In this document: one piece after another, positions 43,161 through 50,458 of the stretch
Numbering within the stretch: position 1 is the first letter of the stretch
Layout of the letters: every line of letters begins with the position of its first letter
NCBI RefSeq assembly: GCF_025452235.1
Contig: NZ_CP104965.1
Coordinates: forward strand, 3,778,501-3,842,500
Origin: Devosia neptuniae
GTDB lineage: Bacteria > Pseudomonadota > Alphaproteobacteria > Rhizobiales > Devosiaceae
Length of the DNA: 64,000 nucleotides
Direction of reading: 5' to 3'
Notes under the pieces: model-generated
What the model saw: only the letters and a program-made list of their open reading frames with translations
Told to the model about the DNA's origin: nothing
Database searches by the model: none
Program-made: the position numbers and the translations under genes

Positions 43161-44240
43161 ATGAGCAGTTTGAAACTTACGGCCGTACGCAAGTCCTACG
43201 GCAATGTCGAAGTCATCAAGGGCGTTGATCTGGAGATCAAATCCAAGGAGTTCGTGGTTTTCGTCGGCCCCTCGGGCTGCGGAAAATCGACGCTGCTGCG
43301 GATGATTGCGGGCCTCGAGCACATTACCGGCGGTGATCTCGAAATCGGCGGCCAGCGCATGAACGATGTCGACCCGAGCAAGCGCGGCATCGCCATGGTG
43401 TTCCAGTCCTATGCGCTTTATCCGCATATGACGGTGCGCGACAATATGGGCTTCGCGCTCCGCTTTGCCGGGGTCGCCAAGGAGCAGATCGCCAAGCAGG
43501 TGCAGCAGGCCGCCCGCATCCTGGCGCTCGAACCCCTGCTCGATCGCTATCCCAAGGAACTCTCCGGCGGCCAGCGCCAGCGCGTCGCCATCGGCCGGGC
43601 CATTGTCCGCAATCCGCAGGTCTTCCTGTTCGACGAGCCGCTGAGCAATCTGGATGCCGAGCTGCGCGTGCATATGCGCATCGAGATCGCCCGGCTGCAC
43701 AAGGAATTGCAGACCACGATCATCTATGTGACGCACGACCAGGTCGAGGCTATGACGCTGGCCGACACCATCGTGGTGCTGCGCGATGGCATTATCGAGC
43801 AGGTCGGCCATCCGCTCGATCTCTATGACGATCCGGCCAACCAGTTTGTTGCCGGGTTCATCGGCTCGCCGCAGATGAATTTCCTCGCCGCCACCATGGT
43901 CGAGAAAACCGCTGACAGCGTCACTGTCGAATTGACCAACCATGGCAAGACCCGCCTCACCCTGCCCGTTTCGGGTGGCGCGGTGGGCGACAAGGTTTCC
44001 CTCGGCGTGCGCGCCGAGCATTTCGGCGAAGCCGGGGCCGGCAGTTCCGATCTGACGCTACAGATCGACGTGGCCGAACATCTGGGGTCCACCAGCTATG
44101 TCTATGCCAATGCCGGCGGCGAGTTGGTGGTGATCGAACGCGAAGAATCCCGGCACGAGCTGGGCCACGACGCGATCACGGTCTCCATCGACGCCAACCG
44201 CGCCTACCTCTTCGACGCCGCGGGCCATCGCCTGCGCTAA
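43161..44240 (+). CDS. Sugar ABC transporter ATP-binding protein (UgpC/MsmX-like)
   Basis: Protein of 359 aa. Walker A GPSGCGKST (about residues 36-44), signature LSGGQRQRVAIGRAI, Walker B FLFDEPLSNLD, switch His in YVTHDQVEAM. A C-terminal TOBE/MalK regulatory domain occupies about residues 240-355. This class energises MalFG-type sugar importers and can serve several of them. A short GC stem (CCCGGG, 44250-44269) lies between it and the next gene. Confidence 0.95.
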   Translation: MSSLKLTAVRKSYGNVEVIKGVDLEIKSKEFVVFVGPSGCGKSTLLRMIAGLEHITGGDLEIGGQRMNDVDPSKRGIAMVFQSYALYPHMTVRDNMGFALRFAGVAKEQIAKQVQQAARILALEPLLDRYPKELSGGQRQRVAIGRAIVRNPQVFLFDEPLSNLDAELRVHMRIEIARLHKELQTTIIYVTHDQVEAMTLADTIVVLRDGIIEQVGHPLDLYDDPANQFVAGFIGSPQMNFLAATMVEKTADSVTVELTNHGKTRLTLPVSGGAVGDKVSLGVRAEHFGEAGAGSSDLTLQIDVAEHLGSTSYVYANAGGELVVIEREESRHELGHDAITVSIDANRAYLFDAAGHRLR

Positions 44241-44301
44241 TCCATTTCACCCGGGAGCACGCCCCCGGGATCAGAAAGCCGTTTCAACAAGGACTATTAT
44301 C

Positions 44302-46314
44302 ATGTCGACCGATCAGAAAATCCGCTGGGGCATTATTGGGCCGGGCAGCATTGCCAAGGCCTTCCAGGGCGGTGTAGCCGGTTCCAAACACGGCGTTCTG
44401 GCCGCCATTGCGACCCGCGACCCCAATAAGCCGAACCTGGCCAAGGACTTCCCCGGCGCGAAAATCGTGCACGGCTATGATGCCCTGCTGGCCGACCCCG
44501 AAATCGACGCGGTCTATATCGCCGTGCCCCATACCGGCCACGCCGAATGGGCCATCAAGGCGGCCGAAGCAGGCAAGCATGTGCTGATCGAAAAGCCCTT
44601 GGCGCTGTCGGCCTTCGAGATCGATGCAGTGTTCCACGCCCATCGCAAGGCGGGCACCTTTGCGGGCGAAGCCTTCATGTATCGCCTGCATCCGCAGACG
44701 GCCAAGCTGGGCGAACTCATCCGCTCGGGCGTCATCGGCGATGTCCGCATGATCCAGTCGAGCTTCGGCTTCTCCATGGGCAAGTTCCAGCCCCAGCATC
44801 GCCTCTTCGCCTCGGACCTCGCTGGTGGCGGCATTCTCGACGTCGGCGGCTATCCCGTTTCCATGTCGCGCTTCATCGCGGGCGCGGCTCTGGGCAAGCC
44901 CTTTGCCGATCCGATCAAGGTTTCGGGCACGGCCAAGCTCAATGCCGAAGGCACCGATGATTGGGCGGCTGCCGTGCTCACCTTCGAGAACGGCATTGTC
45001 GCTCAGGTCTCCTGCGCGGTGATGGTCAACCTCGACAATGTACTGCGCATTCACGGCTCGGAAGGCCGCATCGAGGTGCCGGACTTCTGGTTTGCCGGTG
45101 GCGACCGCGACAAGGGCGTCGGCAAGATCGACATCGTCAAGAAGGACGGCAGCCGCGAGACGATCAGCGTCGGCGAAGAACGCCATGTCTATTCCTTCGA
45201 GGCCGATGCCGCTGCCGAAGCCATCTTCGCCAAGCGCCAGGAGCTGGCTGCGCCGGGCATGAGCTGGGCCGATAGCCTGGGCAATGCCCGCGTGCTCGAC
45301 GCCTGGCGCAAGGATGCCGGGATCGAATATTCGGTCGAAAAGCCCGCCACGCGCGTCAACACGCTGGCCAATCGCCCGCTCGGCCCCAATGGCACTGTCA
45401 TCCCCAAGCGTTCCATTCCGAACCTGCCCAAGCAGGCTTCGGCGGCAGCCCTCGGCTTTGAGGATTTCAAGAGCTTCGCCTCGGGCGCTATCCTGCTCGA
45501 TGCCTTCTGGGAAAAGGGCGGTAATCTGTTCGACACCGCCTTCATCTATGGCGGTGGCTATACCGAAAAGCTGTTCGGGCAGTGGCACACCAGCCGCGGC
45601 ACGCGCGAGCAATCGGTGCTGATCGGCAAGGGCGCGCATAGCCCGCTGGTTTATCCGGACGTGATCGCCAAGCAGTTGACCCAGTCGCTTGATCGCCTCC
45701 AGACCGACTATGTCGACATCTATTTCATGCACCGCGACAATACCGATGTGCCGGTGGGTGAATTCGTCGACGCCATGGATGCCGAGCTCAAGGCCGGCCG
45801 CATTCGCGGGCCGTTCGGTGGTTCCAACTGGACCAAGGAACGGTTCGATGAGGCTATCGCCTATGCCGAACGCACCGGCAAGACCAAGCCCAGCGCCTTG
45901 TCCAACAACTTCGCTTTGGCCGAAATGCTCGACCCGATCTGGGACGGCTGCGTCACCTCTTCGACACCGGATTGGAAGCAGTGGCTCAATGACCGCCAGG
46001 TCACCAATTTCTCCTGGTCGAGCCAGGCCCGTGGCTTCTTCACCGACCGCGCCGGTCGCGACAAGACCGACAATGAGGAACTGGTCCGCGTCTGGTATAA
46101 CGAGCAGAACTTCGGCCGCCGCGACCGCGCCATCGAGCTGGGCAAGCAACTCGGCAAGAGCCCGATCCACATCGCGCTCGCCTATGTCCTGGCCCAGCCC
46201 TTCCCCAGCGTCCCGCTCATCGGCCCACGCACCCTGGGCGAGCTGGACGACAGCATGAATGCCTTCGACATCAAGCTCACGGCCGACCAGGTGAAGTGGC
46301 TCGAAAACGGCTAG
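44302..46314 (+). CDS. Fusion of Gfo/Idh/MocA dehydrogenase and aldo/keto reductase
   Basis: Protein of 670 aa combining two complete oxidoreductases in one frame. Residues 1-340: MocA-type, with nucleotide loop WGIIGPGSIAKAF, the catalytic-region motif VLIEKPLAL (EKP at 97-99), and GGGILDVGGYPVSM. Residues 360-670: aldo/keto reductase barrel with the catalytic tetrad visible as FDTAFIYGGG (Asp, Tyr), LIGKGAH (Lys) and IYFMHRDN (His). GPRTLGELDDS near the end binds the cofactor phosphate. The linker is short. Both halves look active, suggesting coupled oxidation and reduction of a sugar imported by the preceding transporter. Confidence 0.93.
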   Translation: MSTDQKIRWGIIGPGSIAKAFQGGVAGSKHGVLAAIATRDPNKPNLAKDFPGAKIVHGYDALLADPEIDAVYIAVPHTGHAEWAIKAAEAGKHVLIEKPLALSAFEIDAVFHAHRKAGTFAGEAFMYRLHPQTAKLGELIRSGVIGDVRMIQSSFGFSMGKFQPQHRLFASDLAGGGILDVGGYPVSMSRFIAGAALGKPFADPIKVSGTAKLNAEGTDDWAAAVLTFENGIVAQVSCAVMVNLDNVLRIHGSEGRIEVPDFWFAGGDRDKGVGKIDIVKKDGSRETISVGEERHVYSFEADAAAEAIFAKRQELAAPGMSWADSLGNARVLDAWRKDAGIEYSVEKPATRVNTLANRPLGPNGTVIPKRSIPNLPKQASAAALGFEDFKSFASGAILLDAFWEKGGNLFDTAFIYGGGYTEKLFGQWHTSRGTREQSVLIGKGAHSPLVYPDVIAKQLTQSLDRLQTDYVDIYFMHRDNTDVPVGEFVDAMDAELKAGRIRGPFGGSNWTKERFDEAIAYAERTGKTKPSALSNNFALAEMLDPIWDGCVTSSTPDWKQWLNDRQVTNFSWSSQARGFFTDRAGRDKTDNEELVRVWYNEQNFGRRDRAIELGKQLGKSPIHIALAYVLAQPFPSVPLIGPRTLGELDDSMNAFDIKLTADQVKWLENG

Positions 46315-46350
46315 GTTTTGACGGGAGGGGGTGGCCACTGGGCCAGCGCT

Positions 46351-46462
46351 ACCCTCCTAACCTCCCCCTGATAGGGGGAGGGATATCTCCACTCTTGGGA
46401 CAATATGGAGTCCCAACCTCAAAACGGTCCCTCCCCCTATCAGGGGGAGGCTAGGAGGGGGT
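46351..46462. repeat. Intergenic inverted repeat, family D
   Basis: Arms CCTCCCCCTGATAGGGGGAG and its near-complement CTCCCCCTATCAGGGGGAGG, extended by CCTCCTAA and CTAGGAGGGGG. The arms are themselves palindromic. A close copy occurs at 54315-54429 between iolD and iolE. Confidence 0.75.
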
Positions 46463-46511
46463 ACTCCGATGCCCGTATCTCCCAGAACGAAGTCACCCCG
46501 ACCTCTTCCAC

Positions 46512-46606
46512 CCACCGCGTCTCCCTCGGGCCTGACCCGAGGGCCTTTCTCAATCGGGCGCAAGCGGCGAGTGGCCCTCGGGTCAGGCCCGAGGGAGACG
46601 CGGTGG
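46512..46606. repeat. Intergenic inverted repeat, family C
   Basis: Two perfect 34-bp arms (46512-46545 and 46573-46606) contain the palindromic core CCTCGGGTCAGGCCCGAGG. The 27-nt interior is unpaired. A diverged copy lies at 56442-56536. Confidence 0.8.
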
Positions 46607-46649
46607 TTGATTGAGGTTCCATGTGTCTCGCACCACAGTCCTGCCACCG

Positions 46650-46676
46650 GGTCATTCCGGCCTGCGCCGGAACAAC
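46650..46676. repeat. Family A palindrome, core-only copy
   Basis: The core TTCCGGCCTGCGCCGGAA with a flanking GTCA, matching one arm of the elements at 13917 and 21698. The second arm is missing, so this is a fragment or a minimal unit. Confidence 0.65.
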
Positions 46677-46839
46677 GCCGTGGCCGTACCGCGCCGCCGC
46701 CATCCCACCCAAGCCCTTCCCCGCGCAAAACTTTTCCGCACTGTTCACGCAGCGCGTCCAGTATCATGCGTGTGTCTTCTTGCGCGCGTTAATCCCCTGC
46801 CCTATCTTCATCGTTGCGAGACGATGGTTCTCGCATTCG

Positions 46840-46977
46840 TTCTCAGGGCGGGGTGTAATTCCCCACCGGCGGTAAAGGGGAAAAAACCTCAAGCCCGCGA
46901 GCGCCTTGCCACATGCAAGGGTCAGCAGATCCGGTGTAATTCCGGGGCCGACGGTCATAGTCCGGATGAAAGAGAAC
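46840..46977 (+). ncRNA. FMN riboswitch (RFN element)
   Basis: The conserved RFN blocks occur in order: TCTCAGGGCGGGGTGTAATT, CCCACCGGCGGTA, AAGCCCGCGAGCG, GGTCAGCAGATCCGGT, AATTCCGGGGCCGACGGT, AGTCCGGATGAAAGAGAA. The first and last pieces pair to close the element. It ends 103 nt before the ATG of the DMT transporter gene, which it should control by binding flavin mononucleotide. The rest of the 46315-47080 gap holds three palindromic repeats and no gene. Confidence 0.96.
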
Positions 46978-47080
46978 GGGACAAACGCTGCTTGCCGGCG
47001 TCTGTGCCTTTTTGGCCGGGCGCTTGCTGCTGCGCCGCCTCCCGTAACCCTGAGGAAACTGGTTACGGAAAGGACTTTAG

Positions 47081-48040
47081 ATGAGCCAGATTTCCTCTAC
47101 TTCCCAAAACGCCACCACCGGCGCCCTCTTCATGGTCACCGCGAGCCTTGCCTTTGCCGGCACCAACGCGCTTCAGTCCGTGCTGCCCTGGCAATTCGGC
47201 ATGAGTTCCACCGGCATGGCCTTCTGGCAATATGTCATCGCCTCCGTGCTGGCCCTGCCGCTCATTCTGCGGATCGGCGTCGATAAGCTGCGCACGAGGC
47301 ACCCCTTGGCGCACGAGGTCCGCGCTTTCGTTTCGGCGCTTGGCGTTCATGTCTTCGTCTATGGCTTTGCCGCCGGCGTGCCGATCTGGCAGATGGTGAC
47401 CCTGCTGTCCACCGGCCCGCTGTTCATCATTCTGGGATCCACGCTGTTCCTGGGCGAGCGCGCTTCCGCCCCCCGCATCGTGGCAGCGATGGTCGGTTTC
47501 ACCGGCGCCATCATTGTCTCGGGCGTCGGCAGCGAAGGGGTCACCTGGCACACCCTGATCCCCGTCGCCGCAGCCGCCCTTTGGGCCGTGACCGATGTGC
47601 TGACGAAATATCTCGCCCGCGAAGAGCCGCCGGAAACCCTCACGCTTTCCCTGCTCGTACTGGTGACACCCAATCACCTGTTCATTCTGCTGGTGGTGAA
47701 TGCGCTGGCATGGCTATCGCCTGCCACTGTCCCTGCTGAATTGGCCACTGGCTTCCCCTTCCAGCTCCCCACGGGCGCAGGACTGTGGCTGCTCCTGCTG
47801 CTTGGCGCTCTGACGGCGCTGGCGCGATATTTTTCCAGCTTTGCCTATAAGAAAGCCGATGCGACTTTCCTGCAGCCGTTCGGCGATCTGCAAGTGCCAT
47901 TGAGTGGCCTTATCGGCTGGATTTTCCTGGGCCAGGTACCATCCATGTGGTTCTGGCCGGGCGCCGCGCTGATCCTGGCCGCGTCCTCGTTCATTCTATG
48001 GAGCGAGACCGACAGGGGGCAGAGGCTGAGTTTGGCTTAG
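47081..48040 (+). CDS. ribN: Riboflavin importer RibN (DMT/EamA family)
   Basis: Protein of 319 aa with ten membrane helices in two EamA repeats (about residues 10-150 and 165-305). MVTASLAFAGTNALQSVLPW opens the first repeat, and FSSFAYKKADATFLQPFGDL followed by LIGWIFLGQVP is the typical end of the second. The family as a whole exports or imports many metabolites. The FMN riboswitch directly upstream makes riboflavin uptake the best call, as for RibN of rhizobia and vibrios. Without the riboswitch it would be named only as a DMT transporter. GGAAAGGA precedes the ATG at 47081. Confidence 0.88.
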   Translation: MSQISSTSQNATTGALFMVTASLAFAGTNALQSVLPWQFGMSSTGMAFWQYVIASVLALPLILRIGVDKLRTRHPLAHEVRAFVSALGVHVFVYGFAAGVPIWQMVTLLSTGPLFIILGSTLFLGERASAPRIVAAMVGFTGAIIVSGVGSEGVTWHTLIPVAAAALWAVTDVLTKYLAREEPPETLTLSLLVLVTPNHLFILLVVNALAWLSPATVPAELATGFPFQLPTGAGLWLLLLLGALTALARYFSSFAYKKADATFLQPFGDLQVPLSGLIGWIFLGQVPSMWFWPGAALILAASSFILWSETDRGQRLSLA

Positions 48041-48090
48041 AGCCAATCGACATTCAGGTTTTTCGCAGCTGGAGAGCCCCGATCCGGTCT

Positions 48091-48197
48091 CTCCCCCTTG
48101 AGGGGAGGGTTAGGGTGGGGGTGCCGATGTCTCTACAAACTCCATGCCGGCGGGTAGCTCGACACCCCCACCCTCGTTCCCTCCCCTCAAGGGGGAG
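48091..48197. repeat. Intergenic inverted repeat with CCCTCAAGGGG core
   Basis: CTCCCCCTTGAGGGGAGGG (from 48091) faces CCTCCCCTCAAGGGGGAG (to 48197), with inner GGGTGGGGGTG/CACCCCCACCC arms. It lies in the convergent gap between ribN and the oxidoreductase gene. The core is shared with the right arm of the 15886 element. Confidence 0.65.
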
Positions 48198-48238
48198 GGA
48201 GGCAGATCGTGGCTCGCTGAGTACGCGTTCGATTGCCT

Positions 48239-49354
48239 CTAAACCTCTACCCAGCGCTGCTCCTCGTGGCTCCGTGCCATGGCATGCACGGTCCGCTCGA
48301 TGACCAGCCCCTTGGCAAAATCGATCACCCGGGCCGGCTGCCCGGCAATGGCATTGAGCAATTCGTGGCACTCGATGATCTTGAGGTCGTTGAAGCCCAA
48401 CCCATGTCCCGGCGCTGGAATGAACCGGTCATAGGGCGCATGCTGCGGCGCGGTCAGGATGGTTCGATAGCCCCGCTCGGTGCCCGGCCCATCGGTGGTG
48501 TAGAGCTGCAATTCATTCATCCGCTCCTGATCATAGACAATCGAGCCCTTGGACCCGAATATCTGCAGCGCAATGCGCCCTTTGCGGCCCCAGGCTGAGC
48601 GGTTGAGCGCCATGACGCCACTGATCCCCTCGCCCATCTCGAACAGCACGCTGGCAATATCGAAGGTTTCGACGGCCCGCGCCGCCCCGTCCTTGGTGGG
48701 GCGCGTCGGATATGGCTTGGCCAGATGCGCAAAGACCCGCGTCACCGAGCCGAACAGAATGTGCAGCAGGCTCAGCGGATGCACGCCAAAATCGTCCAGC
48801 GCGCCATAACCTGAACTGGCCTCGCTTTTCCAATAGAACAGCGCCTCCGGGTCGGCCATGAAGTCCTCGTCCATTTCCAGCCGGACGTGGTTCACCTGGC
48901 CGATGGCGCCCTGCTCCAGCAGCGCCCCGATATGGCGCACCAGCGGGTTCTGAATGTAATTGTAACCCAGCACCGCAACCTTGCCCGAGGCATTGGCCAC
49001 AGCTGCCATGCGTTCGGCATCGGCCAGCGCCACCGCCATCGGCTTTTCACACCACACATGCTTGCCGGCTTGCAGCGCCGCGATCGCCATTTCGGCGTGG
49101 AAGGCATTGGGCGTGGTGACTGAAACGACATCCACTTCCGGATCCGCAATCAAGTCGCGCCAATCGCCCGTCGCCTTGGCAAAGCCGAACTCGTCGGCCT
49201 TGGTCTGCGCAATGTCGGCATTCACCTCGGCCAGATGCACGAGGCGCGGCTGTGGCCCGCTGCCGAAGACCGGTTTGACGCTGTTCCAGGCCAGCGCGTG
49301 GCATTTGCCCATATAGCCGGTGCCGATCAACCCGACGCCAATTGATGCTTTCAT
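48239..49354 (-). CDS. Gfo/Idh/MocA family dehydrogenase next to iolR
   Basis: Protein of 371 aa from the ATG at 49354, with GGAGG upstream. Rossmann motif VGLIGTGYMGKCHALAW, then VSVTTPNAFHAEMAIAAL and the active-site VWCEKPMAVAL (EKP). GYGALDDFGVHPLSLL carries the catalytic Asp/His. Members oxidise inositols, sugars or sugar acids with NAD(P). It is divergent from iolR, so an inositol-related activity such as scyllo-inositol or inosose conversion is plausible but unproven. It differs clearly from the iolG at 56573. Confidence 0.88.
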   Translation of the reverse strand: MKASIGVGLIGTGYMGKCHALAWNSVKPVFGSGPQPRLVHLAEVNADIAQTKADEFGFAKATGDWRDLIADPEVDVVSVTTPNAFHAEMAIAALQAGKHVWCEKPMAVALADAERMAAVANASGKVAVLGYNYIQNPLVRHIGALLEQGAIGQVNHVRLEMDEDFMADPEALFYWKSEASSGYGALDDFGVHPLSLLHILFGSVTRVFAHLAKPYPTRPTKDGAARAVETFDIASVLFEMGEGISGVMALNRSAWGRKGRIALQIFGSKGSIVYDQERMNELQLYTTDGPGTERGYRTILTAPQHAPYDRFIPAPGHGLGFNDLKIIECHELLNAIAGQPARVIDFAKGLVIERTVHAMARSHEEQRWVEV

Positions 49355-49402
49355 TCCGTCCTCCACTCCTATCGAAATGGATATGCCATTTGTTCTATTT
49401 TC

Positions 49403-49416
49403 GGAATAGGCTTTCT
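49403..49416. promoter_or_regulatory. Near-consensus IolR site between iolR and the oxidoreductase gene
   Basis: GGAATAGGCTTTCT fits GGAA-N6-TTCC with one mismatch. It lies 58 nt upstream of iolR and 49 nt upstream of the divergent dehydrogenase gene. A weak promoter for iolR (TTGATT 49425-49430, GATTAT 49447-49452, 16-nt spacer) lies beside it. It could provide autoregulation. Confidence 0.4.
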
Positions 49417-49473
49417 AATAGCACTTGATTGGCGGCACGGATTGGGGATTATGGGGGCAAAAAGGGGGACGGA

Positions 49474-50307
49474 ATGGTCGAGAAGATGCAGCCGCCGGGG
49501 GATTTTGATGCGCTGCGGGCGGCCATTTTGGAACGCAAGGGCGAGTTGCCGAAGCGTCTGACGCAGGTGGCCGCCTATGCGCTGGACCATCCCGACGAGA
49601 TCGCCTTCGGCACCGCGGCCAGCATTGCGGAATCAGCCGAGGTGCAGCCGTCGACGCTGGTGCGCTTTGCCCAGCACTTTGGCTTTGAGGGTTTTTCCGG
49701 CCTGCAATTGCTGTTCCGCGCCCGATTGCGCGAGCGCACATCGTCCTATGAGGACCGGCTGCGCACGCTGGAGCAGAATGGCGCCGCCTTGGCCGAGAGC
49801 ACCACGATTTTCAATGGCTTCGCCGCCGCCGCGCACCGCTCGATCGATGCGCTGACGGCCGCTGTGGACCCCGACGGCTTCGAGCGCACCGTGACTTTGC
49901 TGGCCAATGCCGAAACGATTTACCTGATCGCCAAGCGGCGCTCCTACCCGATCAGCAGCTATATGGCCTATGCCTTTGGCAAGCTGAAGGTGAGGTATCA
50001 ATTGGTCGGCACGGCGGCCGGCATTGACGACGATATGCTAGCCATGGCGACGCCGCGCGATGCCGCCTTTGCCATCAGTTTCTCGCCCTATGCCTCCGAA
50101 AGCGCGACCCAGGCGCGGGCCATGGCGGCGCGGGGCATTCCCGTCGTGTCGCTGACCGATTCGGCGTTTTCGCCGCTGGCCGAGTGCTCGCGCGAATGGT
50201 TTGAGGTAGTGGAGGCCGACCATGCCGGGTTCCGCTCGCTGTCGGCCAGCATGGCCTTTGCCATGGCCCTCACCGTTTCCATCGCCGAGAAGCGCCGCCG
50301 GCGCTGA
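49474..50307 (+). CDS. iolR: RpiR family regulator of inositol genes
   Basis: Protein of 277 aa from the ATG at 49474, close after GGGGGAC. The N-terminal RpiR helix-turn-helix (about residues 20-95) reads TAASIAESAEVQPSTLVRFA then QHFGFEGFSGLQLLFRARLR. A SIS sugar-isomerase fold follows (about 120-260; IYLIAKRRSYPISSYMAYAF and AFAISFSPYASES), which binds a phosphorylated sugar. In rhizobia the RpiR-type IolR sits upstream of iolCDEB and represses it until an inositol intermediate is made. Position and the GGAA-N6-TTCC sites downstream support the same role here. Confidence 0.9.
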   Translation: MVEKMQPPGDFDALRAAILERKGELPKRLTQVAAYALDHPDEIAFGTAASIAESAEVQPSTLVRFAQHFGFEGFSGLQLLFRARLRERTSSYEDRLRTLEQNGAALAESTTIFNGFAAAAHRSIDALTAAVDPDGFERTVTLLANAETIYLIAKRRSYPISSYMAYAFGKLKVRYQLVGTAAGIDDDMLAMATPRDAAFAISFSPYASESATQARAMAARGIPVVSLTDSAFSPLAECSREWFEVVEADHAGFRSLSASMAFAMALTVSIAEKRRRR

Positions 50308-50347
50308 TGTCACAGCTTTGCCGTGGTAATGGTGCATTCTAACGTTT

Positions 50348-50393
50348 GGAATGAACATTCCATGTTGACGAATTGCCGGAACCCATGTTTCAT
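50348..50393 (+). promoter_or_regulatory. iolC promoter with two IolR-type operators
   Basis: A perfect palindrome GGAATGAACATTCC (50348-50361) is followed after 3 nt by TTGACG (-35, 50365-50370), a 17-nt spacer and TTTCAT (-10, 50388-50393). A second site, GGAA-N6-TTTC (50378-50391), covers the -10 box; the two centres are 30 bp apart. The layout is the same as upstream of iolI at 63406-63451. Confidence 0.78.
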
Positions 50394-50458
50394 AATCGCA
50401 AGCGCCGGACAGGCGCAGGAATAGCTTAGAGACCGGCGCAAGCCGAGGGGAGGACCGA

